A DNA stretch of 64,000 bases from Solibacillus faecavium (GCF_014836905.1 NZ_JACSPZ010000003.1:248001-312000); one strand, 5' to 3'. Positions 32,464-41,972 are shown, counted from the first letter of the stretch. Notes: a model not told the origin generated them from the sequence alone. A program made the numbers and translations.

Positions 32464-34020
32464 TTGATAACTCGCCTAAGGCAATCTTTAACGGCACGGC
32501 TCATTATTACGATTAGCGGGATCATATTTGCGATTTGTGTGCTGTTTTTAATACTAATCAATCATCATTTAGATGAATCGATACTTAAGGAGATGGGGGA
32601 AAAGGCGTTAACGAGTGCGTATTTAATTGCTGAACGTCCAGATATCGTTTCCGCATTTTCTACAGAAGACCCCTCTTCCATTCTTCAGCCAATTGCAGAG
32701 GAGATTCGACAGCAGATCGATGCCAGTTTTGTGGTGATTGGAAATGAACAAGGGATTCGGTATACGCACCCTGACCCCAAAAAGATTGGACTGTCGATGG
32801 TAGGAGGAGACAATGATTCGGCGCTTATTAATAAAGAACCGATTGTATCACTAACAACGGGATCACTGGGAGAGTCTATCCGCGGCAAGGTACCGGTTAT
32901 TGTTGACGGCAATGTCGTAGGGATTGTTTCAGTCGGATTTCTAACTAAGGATATTCAAAGAACCATTGACACCGCATTTTCTGGATGGCTTCAAATAACG
33001 CTCCTCGTTGCGGTTTTCGGGATCATTTGTGCAGTACTGTTATCGCTGTATGTAAAAGAACAGCTGCTCGGTATGCAGCCGGCACAAATTGCCAAAGTTT
33101 ATTCGGCCTATCATACAATTTTAGAGGAAACGACGGATGGCATTATTTTAACGACACTGAATAATGATGTCGTCATCTCAAATTCCCGTGCGAAGGAACT
33201 CCTTTCACCACTGGCAGAAGGCATCTCGTTACATACACTGCTACCCGTAAGGCTTTTTCAAGAAGAGGTAGTTCGTGCTTTAGAAATTCCTTTGCAGCAA
33301 CAGGACATGATTATTACAAAGACGCCGTTAAAACATGATAAGCAGCTCGGCTATTTATATATTTTGCGTGCAAAGCTTGAGTATGAAACTGTGATTAATG
33401 AGCTGACACTTGTTAAGCAGCAAGCACGGATGCAGCGGGCGAAAACGCATGAATTTGCCAATAAACTGCATGTAATCCTCGGCTTAATAAAGAATGACCA
33501 TATTGAAGAGGCGATTCAATATATTCGGCAGGAGCAGCAGGATACAACAAAACAGCAGCAAGTACTTGCAGCCCAACCTTCTATTCTTATACAAGCATTA
33601 TTAGAGGGGAAAATTTCAGAGGCTAAGGAGCGCGGAATTACGATAACTATTGAAACTCAAGACGTTTTAATCGATTATAGTGATGAAGAAGTGGATGCAT
33701 TATTAACAGCATTAGGCAACGTTCTTCAAAATGCAATGGATGCGTTACATAATAAGAACATAGCCAATAAACAAATTAACATTTTTATTCACCAATATAG
33801 TCATGAACTGATTATTGAGGTGCATGATAACGGGCCTGGCATAGAGGAAGAAACGGCAGAGCAGATCTTTACACTCGGCTATACAACAAAGGGTGGCTAT
33901 GATCGAGGCTACGGCTTGGCAATCAGTGAGCAGGCACTGCAAAAAGTAGGCGGTTCCTTATTAATAGAAGAAAGTGACCTAGGCGGAGCTTGCTTTTTAA
34001 TCATTTTACAAAGGGAGTGA
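32464..34020 (+). CDS. Sensor histidine kinase, CitS/DcuS (CitA) type
   Basis: 518 residues. Two membrane helices (about 11-31 and 172-195) flank a periplasmic-type sensor domain of the PDC/CitA class; its ligand end includes GTHPDPKKIGLSMVGGD-like sequence (YTHPDPKKIGLSMVGGDN). A PAS domain (about 215-310) precedes the kinase core. The H-box is KTHEFANKLHVILGLIKN, the N-box VLQNAMDAL, and the GHKL glycine motifs are DNGPGIEEE and GYGLAI. It should sense citrate or another C4/C6 acid and phosphorylate the adjacent regulator. TTG at 32464 follows AAAGGAGG by 7 bases. Confidence 0.9.
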   Translation: MITRLRQSLTARLIITISGIIFAICVLFLILINHHLDESILKEMGEKALTSAYLIAERPDIVSAFSTEDPSSILQPIAEEIRQQIDASFVVIGNEQGIRYTHPDPKKIGLSMVGGDNDSALINKEPIVSLTTGSLGESIRGKVPVIVDGNVVGIVSVGFLTKDIQRTIDTAFSGWLQITLLVAVFGIICAVLLSLYVKEQLLGMQPAQIAKVYSAYHTILEETTDGIILTTLNNDVVISNSRAKELLSPLAEGISLHTLLPVRLFQEEVVRALEIPLQQQDMIITKTPLKHDKQLGYLYILRAKLEYETVINELTLVKQQARMQRAKTHEFANKLHVILGLIKNDHIEEAIQYIRQEQQDTTKQQQVLAAQPSILIQALLEGKISEAKERGITITIETQDVLIDYSDEEVDALLTALGNVLQNAMDALHNKNIANKQINIFIHQYSHELIIEVHDNGPGIEEETAEQIFTLGYTTKGGYDRGYGLAISEQALQKVGGSLLIEESDLGGACFLIILQRE

Positions 34021-34024
34021 TGTA

Positions 34025-34723
34025 ATGGATATTTGGCTGCTAGAAGATGATTTTCGTATTGCGGCGATTCATGCCGACTACATAAGAGCGATACAGCCGG
34101 AAGCACAAGTACAGCAATTTTTAAGTGGCGCATCTTTAATAGAATCGCTCACACATACAACACCTCCAACCGTTCTTTTAATGGATTTATATATTCCGGA
34201 TGTCAAAGGCTATGATCTTGTTGCCTATGTAAGAGCTCATTATCCGGAAATCTATATCATGATGGTGACTGCAGCAGCAGAGCGTGAACATGTGGAAGCA
34301 TTATTTTCATATGGGGTATTTGATTACATTGTGAAGCCATTTGATGAGGCAAGACTTCAAAAGGCATTTCAACAGCTGCACGTGACACGTTTGGCATTTC
34401 AAAAGAAAATGCATTTTACACAGCACGATCTGGATATGCTTTTTAACCGGAACAGCAACAGCAGTGCTTCTACCGAAAAAGCATTGCCAAAAGGGATCGA
34501 TACATTTACGCTCGAACAGGTCATTCACTTATTTAAAGAGCAAAAGTACACAACGTTAACAGCTACCCAGTTAAGTGAAGTAATCGGGACAAGCCGTTCC
34601 ACAGCCCGACGCTATTTAGAATATTTAGTGGAAATGAATGTGTTGGAAACGAAGCTTCTATACGGAACAGTCGGTCGTCCGGAACGCAATTATGTCCTTC
34701 GTGAAACTTATGAACAAAATTAG
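34025..34723 (+). CDS. Response regulator, CitT/DcuR type
   Basis: 232 residues. REC domain (1-120) with acidic pair EDD near residue 7, phospho-acceptor Asp in LLMDLYIPD (about residue 56) and Lys in YIVKPFDE (about 106). The C-terminal helix-turn-helix (LSEVIGTSRSTARRYLEYL, about 180-198) is of the CitT/DcuR family. Starts 4 bases after the kinase stop codon, so the two are coupled. Expected to activate the transporter gene just downstream. Confidence 0.92.
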   Translation: MDIWLLEDDFRIAAIHADYIRAIQPEAQVQQFLSGASLIESLTHTTPPTVLLMDLYIPDVKGYDLVAYVRAHYPEIYIMMVTAAAEREHVEALFSYGVFDYIVKPFDEARLQKAFQQLHVTRLAFQKKMHFTQHDLDMLFNRNSNSSASTEKALPKGIDTFTLEQVIHLFKEQKYTTLTATQLSEVIGTSRSTARRYLEYLVEMNVLETKLLYGTVGRPERNYVLRETYEQN

Positions 34724-34817
34724 CTTTATTGCTTTTATTGAATAAATGAGCATATTATTCCTCCATGCGCTTAATTGTCATAAAATTATTACAATTATAA
34801 GCAATGGGGGTTGTTTA

Positions 34818-36131
34818 ATGTTAAGTATTATTGGAATTATCACGATTTTAGTTATTGTCGCGCTGTTAATTAGCGGACGGGTATCACCAATTGTTGCAAT
34901 GGTCATTCCGCCCGTAATTGCGATGTTTATTGCAGGCTATTCGTTTGATGATTTAGGAGTGTTTTTCGGGGATGGGATTAACTCCGTCATCAGTGTTGCA
35001 GTTATGTTTATTTTTGCGATTATCTTTTTCGGAATTATGCAGGATGTTGGGTTATTCGAACCAGTCATCAATAAAATGGTAGCGCTATCAAAAGGAAATG
35101 TCGTACTCGTAGCAATAGTAACAGTAATTGTCGCTGCTATTGCACAGCTGGATGGTTCGGGTGCGTCCACATTTTTAATTTCGATTACAGCATTACTACC
35201 ACTTTATGTTCGACTAGGTATGAACCCATACTTACTTTTATTATTAGTAGCAGGGTCTGCGGCAATTATGAATATGATTCCATGGGGAGGTCCATTAGGC
35301 CGTGTTGCTTCCGTTCTTAATGCAGATGTAACAGATCTTTGGCATCCATTAATAAAGATTCAAGTAATCGGTATTGTATTAATGCTGCTACTCGCTATCT
35401 TTATGGGCTTCCGTGAAAAACGCCTGATTGCCAAACGTGCGCAAACAGGACAACCATTAAACTTCGATTTAAGTAACAGTGTTCTTAACAACGAAGTAGA
35501 TGAATCATTAAAACGTCCAAAATTGATTTGGGCAAATGCTATTTTAGCTATTGTTGTTCTAGCTGTACTCATGTCAGGACTTTTACCGGCTGGCTTGGCG
35601 TTCTTAATCGGTGTGGCAATTGCGTTACCGCTTAATTACCGTACACCGAAAGAACAAATGGGACGGATTCAGGCACACGCATCGAATGCATTAACGATGG
35701 CTTCGATCATCATTGCTGCAGGCCTATTTTTAGGGATTTTAAATGGTACAGGCATGTTAACGGCCATCGCGAATAATGCTGTAAATATACTGCCAAGCTT
35801 TTTAGCACAATATTTACATATCATAATCGGTGTATTTGGCGTACCGTTTGACTTGCTGTTAAGTACGGATGCCTATTACTTCGCGTTATTCCCAGTCGTA
35901 GATCAAATCGGGTTAACTTATGGCATCGACTCATTATCTACAGGGTATGCAATGATTATTGGTAACATCGTCGGCACATTCGTTTCACCACTTGCACCAG
36001 CAGTATGGCTTGCACTAGGTCTATCAGGCCTGGAAATGGGCAAGCACTTGAAATTCTCGTTCTTCTGGATGTGGGGATTAAGTATTACTCTATTAATCTT
36101 TGCGGTTCTATTAGGTGTAATACAAGTATAA
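34818..36131 (+). CDS. Citrate:cation symporter, CitMHS family
   Basis: 437 residues, about 11-12 membrane helices. Characteristic segments are GRVSPIVAMVIPPVIAMF near the start, QLDGSGASTFLISITALLPLY (about 117-137), PWGGPLGR (about 160), and a re-entrant-type FDLLLSTDAYYFALFPV near the end. The family carries metal-citrate complexes with proton or sodium; which metal cannot be read here. The start at ATG 34818 is set by GGGGG nine bases upstream and yields the family's usual N-terminus. It sits directly after the CitST-like pair, which probably controls it. A hairpin terminator follows at 36141. Confidence 0.9.
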   Translation: MLSIIGIITILVIVALLISGRVSPIVAMVIPPVIAMFIAGYSFDDLGVFFGDGINSVISVAVMFIFAIIFFGIMQDVGLFEPVINKMVALSKGNVVLVAIVTVIVAAIAQLDGSGASTFLISITALLPLYVRLGMNPYLLLLLVAGSAAIMNMIPWGGPLGRVASVLNADVTDLWHPLIKIQVIGIVLMLLLAIFMGFREKRLIAKRAQTGQPLNFDLSNSVLNNEVDESLKRPKLIWANAILAIVVLAVLMSGLLPAGLAFLIGVAIALPLNYRTPKEQMGRIQAHASNALTMASIIIAAGLFLGILNGTGMLTAIANNAVNILPSFLAQYLHIIIGVFGVPFDLLLSTDAYYFALFPVVDQIGLTYGIDSLSTGYAMIIGNIVGTFVSPLAPAVWLALGLSGLEMGKHLKFSFFWMWGLSITLLIFAVLLGVIQV

Positions 36132-36140
36132 ATAGATTGA

Positions 36141-36175
36141 AATGAAGCTTCTTTTATGAGGGGCTTCATTTTTTT
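36141..36175 (+). terminator. Rho-independent terminator
   Basis: Stem AATGAAGC / GCTTCATT followed by TTTTT, 10 bases after the CitM-like stop codon. Confidence 0.75.
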
Positions 36176-36278
36176 AGGCTTTGGAATTGCTCTGCAACGA
36201 ATTGTCAATGCAGACAAAAACCTGTCATGAAATTAGATTTCAAATATAAAGAATTTTTATAGTGCCTACCAATAATTC

Positions 36279-36296
36279 AATAAGAATTTTCTTATT
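36279..36296. promoter_or_regulatory. Operator-like inverted repeat
   Basis: Arms AATAAGAA and TTCTTATT with a 2-base spacer, in the 288-base gap before the amino acid ABC operon. The protein that would bind it is not identifiable; the rest of that gap shows no other feature apart from a TATAAT at about 36441. Confidence 0.4.
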
Positions 36297-36463
36297 TCAA
36301 TAATTAATAACCAATATAAGGTATTTTATTATAGAAAAATATCTTAAACTATTAAATTTATGTCATTACAAAGGAAAAAAGGAGGAAAAGGGTTGTAATG
36401 ATAGTTTTTAAATAATAAACTTAATTTGGAACAATCGAAATATAATAGAAAAGGGGATAATTC

Positions 36464-37243
36464 ATGAAAAAGAGTATATTAGCAAGTTTCTTACTCGTAC
36501 CAGCATTGTTATTAGGAGCATGTAACAGCGGGGATGATACAGAAAAATCATCATCAACTGATTCAGACAAAGAGGTTTATAAAGTAGGTATTGATGTTAC
36601 ATACCCACCATTTGAGTTCGAAAAAGATGGTAAATATGTTGGGATTGATGTGGAATTAATCGAAGCAATTGCTGAAGACCAAGGTTTTGAAGTGGAATTA
36701 AAAGCAATGGACTTCAAAGGAATTATACCAGCATTACAAGCAGGTCAATTAGACGTAGCTATGGGTGGAATGAGTATCACGGATGATCGTAAAAAAGTTG
36801 TTGATTTCTCTGAGCCTTACTTCGATGCAGGTGTGTCTCTTATTGTAAGTGACGAAAATACTGATATTGAATCTGTAGAAGACCTAAAAGGGAAACGTGT
36901 AGCAGTTAAAAAAGGAACAGTTGGTGCAAACTATGCAACTTCTATTGCATCAGAGGTCGGCTTTGAAATGGTGCAGTTTGATGATAGCCCATCGATGTTC
37001 TTAGATGTACAAAACGGAAATTCTGTAGCACTATTCGAAGATTACCCAGTAATTTCATATGCAATCGCACAACAAGATTTACCATTAAAAATTGTTGGTG
37101 ACCGTCTGAATGACGATCAATATGGGATTGGTGTATTAAAAGGTAAAAATCAAGAAATTCTTGATAAAATTAATGAAGGTCTAGAAAACTTGAAAGAAAG
37201 CGGAGAGTACCAAGAAATTCTAGATAATTATTTAGCTGAATAA
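36464..37243 (+). CDS. Polar amino acid ABC transporter substrate-binding lipoprotein
   Basis: 259 residues. Signal peptide with lipobox LLLGACNS (Cys about residue 20), then the SBP_bac_3 fold. The first domain has VGIDVTYPPFEFEKDGKYVGIDVELIEA, and GQLDVAMGGMSITDDRK binds the alpha-amino group region. The second domain includes LKGKRVAVKKGTVGANYA. The family covers glutamine, arginine, cystine and related ligands; the exact substrate is not certain. ATG at 36464. It is followed by a hairpin that may cap part of the transcript before the permease gene. Confidence 0.9.
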   Translation: MKKSILASFLLVPALLLGACNSGDDTEKSSSTDSDKEVYKVGIDVTYPPFEFEKDGKYVGIDVELIEAIAEDQGFEVELKAMDFKGIIPALQAGQLDVAMGGMSITDDRKKVVDFSEPYFDAGVSLIVSDENTDIESVEDLKGKRVAVKKGTVGANYATSIASEVGFEMVQFDDSPSMFLDVQNGNSVALFEDYPVISYAIAQQDLPLKIVGDRLNDDQYGIGVLKGKNQEILDKINEGLENLKESGEYQEILDNYLAE

Positions 37244-37247
37244 AACT

Positions 37248-37276
37248 ATAAGCACGCATATAGCGTGCTTATTTTT
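37248..37276 (+). terminator. Intra-operon hairpin, attenuating
   Basis: Perfect stem ATAAGCACGC / GCGTGCTTAT followed by TTTTTAAG, between the substrate-binding protein gene and the permease gene. It probably raises binding protein over membrane subunits by partial termination or 3' protection. Confidence 0.75.
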
Positions 37277-37294
37277 AAGAGGAGGGAAATACAT

Positions 37295-37933
37295 ATGGAA
37301 GTGGCAATTGCTGCCTTACCTTACTTACTTGAAGGGTTAAAGATGACTCTTTATATTTTTGTTATTGCTATTGTATTAGGATTTGCTATTGGTCTTGTCG
37401 TGGCATTGTTCCGTTTAGCACCTTTAACAATTTTAAATATCATTGCAAAAGTCTTCGTTAATATCATCCGTTGTACACCAATCATTGTACAATTATTCTT
37501 CATCTACTTCGGTGTAACAAAGTTTATTCCGATGGATAATATTACAGCAGGGATCCTTGCGATTTCATTGAATGCCGGCGCTTATTTTTCTGAAATTATC
37601 CGTGCTGGAGTACAATCGATTGATAAAGGACAAACAGAAGCAGCTCGTTCACTTGGCCTTTCAGGATTTCAAACGATGAAAGACATTATTATGCCACAAG
37701 CACTTAGAAGAATGCTTCCTACCTTTACGAACCAAGCGATTATTAGTTTGAAAGATACATCGCTATTATCTGTTATCGGTATAGCCGACTTAACTCAAAA
37801 AGGGGACATACAGGCTTCAGCTACTTTTGCTGCGTTTGAAATTTGGTTAACTGTTGGAGCAATCTACTTTGTGATTTTATATGCGTTAACATTGTTTAGT
37901 AATTATCTTGAAAGGAGAATGGCCCTGCGATGA
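37295..37933 (+). CDS. Polar amino acid ABC transporter permease
   Basis: 212 residues, five to six helices, HisM/GlnP type. N-terminal signature [19 protein letters not shown] and the EAA loop [30 protein letters not shown] (about 130-160). ATG at 37295 is 6 bases after AGGAGGG. Its last bases overlap the next gene's start (ATGA), giving translational coupling with the ATPase. Confidence 0.92.
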   Translation: MEVAIAALPYLLEGLKMTLYIFVIAIVLGFAIGLVVALFRLAPLTILNIIAKVFVNIIRCTPIIVQLFFIYFGVTKFIPMDNITAGILAISLNAGAYFSEIIRAGVQSIDKGQTEAARSLGLSGFQTMKDIIMPQALRRMLPTFTNQAIISLKDTSLLSVIGIADLTQKGDIQASATFAAFEIWLTVGAIYFVILYALTLFSNYLERRMALR

Positions 37934-38658
37934 GCATTATTACCGTAAATAACCTAAAAAAATCATTTGGGAAATTAGAAGTTTTGAAAGACATTTCCAC
38001 AGAAATCCAAGAAAAAGAAGTTGTTTGTGTCATCGGGCCATCGGGTTCAGGAAAAAGTACCTTTTTACGTTGTTTGAATCGCCTTGAAGAAATATCAGGC
38101 GGAGAAGTCGTTGTAAATGGTCATGCCATTTCCGACAAAAATGCAAACTTAAATCAAATTAGACAAGAAGTAGGAATGGTTTTCCAACAGTTTAATTTAT
38201 TTCCACACAAAACCGTATTGCAAAATATCACATATGCTCCGCTAAAATTAAAAGGGTTAACGAAAGACCAGGCTAATGAGCGGGGAATGGAACTGTTGGA
38301 AAAAGTTGGATTAGTAGAGAAAGCAAATGCATATCCTGCTGAATTATCAGGTGGGCAACAACAGCGTGTTGCTATTGCCCGTGCACTTGCCATGCAACCG
38401 AAAATTATGTTATTTGATGAACCAACGAGTGCACTTGACCCTGAAATGGTTGGGGATGTTCTTGATGTAATGAAAGATTTAGCAAAAGAAGGAATGACAA
38501 TGATTGTCGTAACACATGAAATGGGCTTTGCGAAAGAAGTAGCGGACCGTGTTATTTTCATGGACGGTGGCTATATCGTTGAAGAAAACAATCCGATCGC
38601 GTTGTTTGAAACACCACAAGAAGAAAGAACAAAAGCTTTTTTAGGGAAAGTATTATAG
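37930..38658 (+). CDS. Polar amino acid ABC transporter ATP-binding protein
   Basis: 242 residues, GlnQ/HisP type. Walker [10 protein letters not shown] (about 36-44), Q-loop [10 protein letters not shown], signature LSGGQQQRV (about 140-148), Walker [17 protein letters not shown] and H-loop VVTHEMGFA. Coupled to the permease by a 4-base overlap. Ends at a terminator (38674). The three genes form an importer for a polar amino acid; GlnQ-like sequence is not enough to name the substrate. Confidence 0.94.
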   Translation: MSIITVNNLKKSFGKLEVLKDISTEIQEKEVVCVIGPSGSGKSTFLRCLNRLEEISGGEVVVNGHAISDKNANLNQIRQEVGMVFQQFNLFPHKTVLQNITYAPLKLKGLTKDQANERGMELLEKVGLVEKANAYPAELSGGQQQRVAIARALAMQPKIMLFDEPTSALDPEMVGDVLDVMKDLAKEGMTMIVVTHEMGFAKEVADRVIFMDGGYIVEENNPIALFETPQEERTKAFLGKVL

Positions 38659-38673
38659 ACAGCATGACAGAGA

Positions 38674-38710
38674 CTGGTTCGTACAAAAAGTACGAACCGG
38701 TTTTATTTTT
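38674..38710 (+). terminator. Rho-independent terminator
   Basis: Stem GGTTCGTAC / GTACGAACC with loop AAAAA and a TTTTATTTTT tail, after the amino acid importer operon. Confidence 0.85.
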
Positions 38711-38842
38711 GGAGCTTTAAGCGGTAGTACTTGATTAAACAATAATAAAAGTCAGGTCGATAAAATTTACATTATTTGTTAAAAATAAGGTAGAATAGGA
38801 TGGGTATCTAATAACATAGGGTTAATTTTACGGGGGAATGGT

Positions 38843-39703
38843 ATGTTAGTTATCGGTTTATTATTTTACATAATAATTAGTTTGTCTTTTGTGGCTTTTA
38901 TTGTTTTTATAGCTTATTTAATACAACCGAAAGGGGTTGTTGGAGAGCGGAGGGTTAGCAAATTGCTTGAAAGTTTAGGTGAGGAAGCTATGATATTCAA
39001 TGACCTATATATACCGAAGAAGGATGGTGAAATGACACAGGTCGATCATGTTTTACTGTCGGCTTACGGTCTGTTTGTAATCGAAACTAAAAATTATAAG
39101 GGCTGGATTTTTGGCGGTGAGACCCAAAGGAACTGGACTCAAACAATTTATAAAAAGAGATCACGGTTTTATAATCCGGTGATGCAAAATAACACACATC
39201 TAAAAGCGTTACAGCACCATTTAAATATGGATGTGCCGGTACATTCAATTATAGTTTTTTCGGATGCTGCAACATTCAAATTTAAAGAGCCCTTTCAAAC
39301 AGCACACGTAATTCAAACAAAACATTTAAAACGCACCATTGAACAATATAAAACACAGGAAATTTCAGCCGAGCAACTGATACGAATTTCGAAGCTCCTA
39401 AATGCCCTAATTCCAAAAACAAAGCAGCAAAAGAATGAAATTAAAAAACAACACTTGGAGCATGTGAAGGAGATTGTAAATTCTAAAAAGAAAAAAGTGA
39501 ATGCGGTGAAAACCGAGCCGATTACTATAGATCGAGTTGTTATGGAGCCAGCTAGTAGTACTTCAGTTGACACTTGTCCAAAATGCGGCAGTAATTTAGT
39601 ATTGCGAAATGGTAAGCATGGATCATTTTATGGTTGTAATGGCTTTCCGAAGTGCAGGTATACGAGGAACCACGATTTCAATTTAAATAGGAGTCACCTC
39701 TAA
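38843..39703 (+). CDS. NERD nuclease-related domain protein with topoisomerase-type C4 zinc finger
   Basis: 286 residues. One N-terminal membrane helix (about 2-28) is followed by a NERD domain (about 38-150) with GERRVSKLLESL, and then the PD-(D/E)xK-like acidic/Lys set in QVDHVLLSAYGLFVIETKNY. After a basic linker (about 190-235) comes a C4 zinc finger of DNA topoisomerase I type (CPKCGSNLVLRNGKHGSFYGC ... PKCRY, about 247-280). The combination suggests membrane-tethered nucleic-acid binding or cleavage. No operon partner; ATG at 38843 with GGGGGA upstream. NERD activity is inferred from its fold family, not shown for this architecture. Confidence 0.85.
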   Translation: MLVIGLLFYIIISLSFVAFIVFIAYLIQPKGVVGERRVSKLLESLGEEAMIFNDLYIPKKDGEMTQVDHVLLSAYGLFVIETKNYKGWIFGGETQRNWTQTIYKKRSRFYNPVMQNNTHLKALQHHLNMDVPVHSIIVFSDAATFKFKEPFQTAHVIQTKHLKRTIEQYKTQEISAEQLIRISKLLNALIPKTKQQKNEIKKQHLEHVKEIVNSKKKKVNAVKTEPITIDRVVMEPASSTSVDTCPKCGSNLVLRNGKHGSFYGCNGFPKCRYTRNHDFNLNRSHL

Positions 39704-39738
39704 TTCGAGAATCATCAAATAATATACTATAAACAATT

Positions 39739-39791
39739 CTAGCGAGTGAAAAATAATTCGTCTTTCCGAATTTTTCATTTGCTAGTTTTTT
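39739..39791 (+). terminator. Long terminator hairpin
   Basis: Imperfect stem of about 20 bp: CTAGCGAGTGAAAAA..ATTCG paired with CGAATTTTTCATTTGCTAG, followed by TTTTTTA, after the NERD gene. The next 185 bases hold only the presumed endonuclease promoter. Confidence 0.75.
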
Positions 39792-39977
39792 AATGGATTA
39801 TCAAGCCCCCTTCATAAAGGCATGCCTATATTAACTATCATTTTCTTAACAACTAATTTAATAATTTAACCATTTTCCATAAATATTTAACAGAATATTA
39901 ATAATAATATGATAACATATTGATAAGTTAGTTAGCTTTTGCTATTTAACTTAAATTGACATTCTAGGAGGAGAAAA

Positions 39978-41147
39978 ATGGTTAAAAATCGAAACACACG
40001 TTTACTGTTTTCTTGGGTACTTATTGTTTTCATTTTAATTCAGCCTCTTCAATCTACAGTAACAAATGCAGCTACTGGGGACGGATCGTGGTCTTCGCCG
40101 TATTCTGTTTCTCAGGCAATTAGCAATCAAAACAGCTCCACAAAAACAGTTCAAGGGTATGTAGTGGGACAACCTACATCCACAACGACAGTGCTTAAAA
40201 GCAATTTTCCAAATGACTATGCACTAGCTTTAGCAGAAAGTGCGACAGAAACGAACACGGCAAAAATGATTTATGTACAGATCCCAACATCTTTCCGTTC
40301 CTCATATGGATTAAAATCGAATTCTTCGCTAATGGGGAAATCTTTGAAAATTACAGGGACAATGTCGGCCTACTTCTCACATCCGGGATTAAAAGACGGT
40401 ACTGCCTTTACAGTACAGGAGGGGGGCACTGTAAATCCTGGACCAACACCAAATCCTCCATCTAATAGCTATTATGATGCGGCTTACGGGAAAACAGGAG
40501 AAGCGTTAAAAACAGCTTTGCACAATATTATTGATGATCATACAGAAATTTCTTATTCAAATGTTTGGACTGCACTTCGCGAAACGGATGAAGACCCGAA
40601 CAATCCGAATAATGTCATACTTCTTTATACAGGACGCTCACAAAGCAAATTGACAAACGGCGGCAATGCGAATGACTGGAACAGGGAACATGTTTGGGCA
40701 AAATCACACGGTGGCTTTGGGACATCAATGGGGGCAGGGACAGACTTGCATCATTTACGACCAACCGATGCGAGCGTCAACAGTTCGAGAAGTAATCTCG
40801 ATTTTGATAACGGGGGCAATGAGCATTCGGAAGCAAGAGGAAATTATTATGACTCCGATTCCTGGGAGCCGAGAGATAGTGTAAAGGGAGACGTTGCCCG
40901 TATGCTGTTTTATATGGCGGTTCGTTATGAAGGGGACAGCGGAGAGCTGGATTTGGAATTAAATAACCGTGTAAACAATGGCTCAGCTCCTTACCATGGA
41001 AAACTTTCTGTATTGCTTCAATGGCATAAAGAGGATCCAGTTGATCAGTTCGAACGCACAAGAAATGAAATTATCTATACGGACTACCAGCACAACCGCA
41101 ATCCATTTATCGATCATCCCGAGTGGGCATCAGCAATTTGGGAATAA
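39978..41147 (+). CDS. Secreted endonuclease I (Bsn/NucM type) with N-terminal OB-like domain
   Basis: 389 residues. Signal peptide (about 1-30, ending TNAA). An N-terminal OB-fold-like domain follows (about 32-155; WSSPYSVSQAI, VQGYVVGQPTSTTT, KITGTMSAYFSHPGLKD; DUF6359-like). After a Pro-rich linker comes the endonuclease I domain (about 172-389), with catalytic NREHVWAKSHG and the metal region DLHHLRPTDASVNSSRSN. Extracellular nucleases of this type degrade DNA or RNA for nutrient or phosphate recovery. ATG at 39978 follows AGGAGG. Terminator at 41168. Confidence 0.88.
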   Translation: MVKNRNTRLLFSWVLIVFILIQPLQSTVTNAATGDGSWSSPYSVSQAISNQNSSTKTVQGYVVGQPTSTTTVLKSNFPNDYALALAESATETNTAKMIYVQIPTSFRSSYGLKSNSSLMGKSLKITGTMSAYFSHPGLKDGTAFTVQEGGTVNPGPTPNPPSNSYYDAAYGKTGEALKTALHNIIDDHTEISYSNVWTALRETDEDPNNPNNVILLYTGRSQSKLTNGGNANDWNREHVWAKSHGGFGTSMGAGTDLHHLRPTDASVNSSRSNLDFDNGGNEHSEARGNYYDSDSWEPRDSVKGDVARMLFYMAVRYEGDSGELDLELNNRVNNGSAPYHGKLSVLLQWHKEDPVDQFERTRNEIIYTDYQHNRNPFIDHPEWASAIWE

Positions 41148-41167
41148 TAAATTTATTATAAAGAATG

Positions 41168-41195
41168 TACTCTCCTGCTAAGGGGAGTATTTTTA
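41168..41195 (+). terminator. Rho-independent terminator
   Basis: Stem TACTCTCC / GGGGAGTA (one G-U) followed by TTTTTATT, about 20 bases after the endonuclease stop codon. Confidence 0.75.
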
Positions 41196-41291
41196 TTTAG
41201 GAAGACAATTTGTAGATAAGCACTGTCTTTTGCCTTAACAATTTCTACCGATTATAATGAAACGATAGATAGACATTAAAGGAGTTTTTTT

Positions 41292-41600
41292 ATGAAAATG
41301 AACACACGATATAAAATTACACGCCATGATGCAGAAGGCAATCCGACCCTCAAATTAGAGGAGTGCCAAAGCTTCTTTGCAGCAAAATCCGATTTCGAGT
41401 ACAGAGATTTCTATAGTGTTACTCAGGATGGCGTAAATATGAAGATTAACGGTCACTTTTTCATGTGGCAAATTGAAGGAGTGGAAATACCGTTCCGATT
41501 TTTCGAAGGTGAAATTTATGTAGCAATTTCACATCCAGCCGTTATGGAAAAAACAATGGAAGTAGCGCGCGGAATGGAAGCAAATTATATTGAAGGATAA
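41292..41600 (+). CDS. Hypothetical cytosolic protein
   Basis: 102 residues, soluble, strand-rich N-terminal half (YKITRHDAEGNPTLKLEECQ, DGVNMKINGHFFMWQIEG) and a C-terminal helix (PAVMEKTMEVARGMEANY). No recognised family; the pattern fits small Bacillales DUF proteins. ATG at 41292 follows AAAGGAG by 7 bases. Own terminator at 41606. Function unknown. Confidence 0.7.
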   Translation: MKMNTRYKITRHDAEGNPTLKLEECQSFFAAKSDFEYRDFYSVTQDGVNMKINGHFFMWQIEGVEIPFRFFEGEIYVAISHPAVMEKTMEVARGMEANYIEG

Positions 41601-41605
41601 TTTAT

Positions 41606-41647
41606 CTAGGAAGTGTGAGATTAGTTTCTCCATTTCCTAGTTTTTTT
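41606..41647 (+). terminator. Rho-independent terminator
   Basis: Stem CTAGGAA / TTCCTAG with an interrupted inner stem, followed by TTTTTTT, 6 bases after the stop codon. Confidence 0.75.
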
Positions 41648-41740
41648 ATGGAATGGGATTCAAGCTAACGTAAGAGAGGATTTAATAAAACAAAAGCGAA
41701 TTACTTTTAAAACTAAGTTTATCACTAGGAGTGAAGCATA

Positions 41741-41923
41741 ATGGAGAAAGTAATATGGGTTAAAAGTAACATGCGAACAATCGGTGCAAAGGAAGACGAT
41801 GGGTTGACTGAAGTAAATAAATACTTGGAAGACGGCTGGAAAGTAAAACATATATCTGCAAGCACTATGGGAGATAGCATAATTTCAGGACAAGCGTATA
41901 TAGTTATTGAAAAGGATGAATAG
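41741..41923 (+). CDS. Small protein, DUF4177-like
   Basis: 60 residues. The order strand-helix-strand with EVNKYLEDGWKVKHISAST and a final YIVIEKDE strand resembles DUF4177-type small proteins, where a helix precedes a GW(E/K)V strand. ATG at 41741 follows AGGAGTG. It converges with the CC-motif gene and shares the hairpin at 41936-41972. Function unknown. Confidence 0.6.
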   Translation: MEKVIWVKSNMRTIGAKEDDGLTEVNKYLEDGWKVKHISASTMGDSIISGQAYIVIEKDE

Positions 41924-41935
41924 TAGTCTTTCTAA

Positions 41936-41972
41936 AACCTTAGCTAAAAGGAAAATCCCGATAGCTAAGGTT
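41936..41972. terminator. Bidirectional terminator
   Basis: Perfect 11-bp stem AACCTTAGCTA / TAGCTAAGGTT between convergent genes; T-rich run on the minus strand. The right arm covers the stop codon of the minus-strand gene. Confidence 0.7.
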
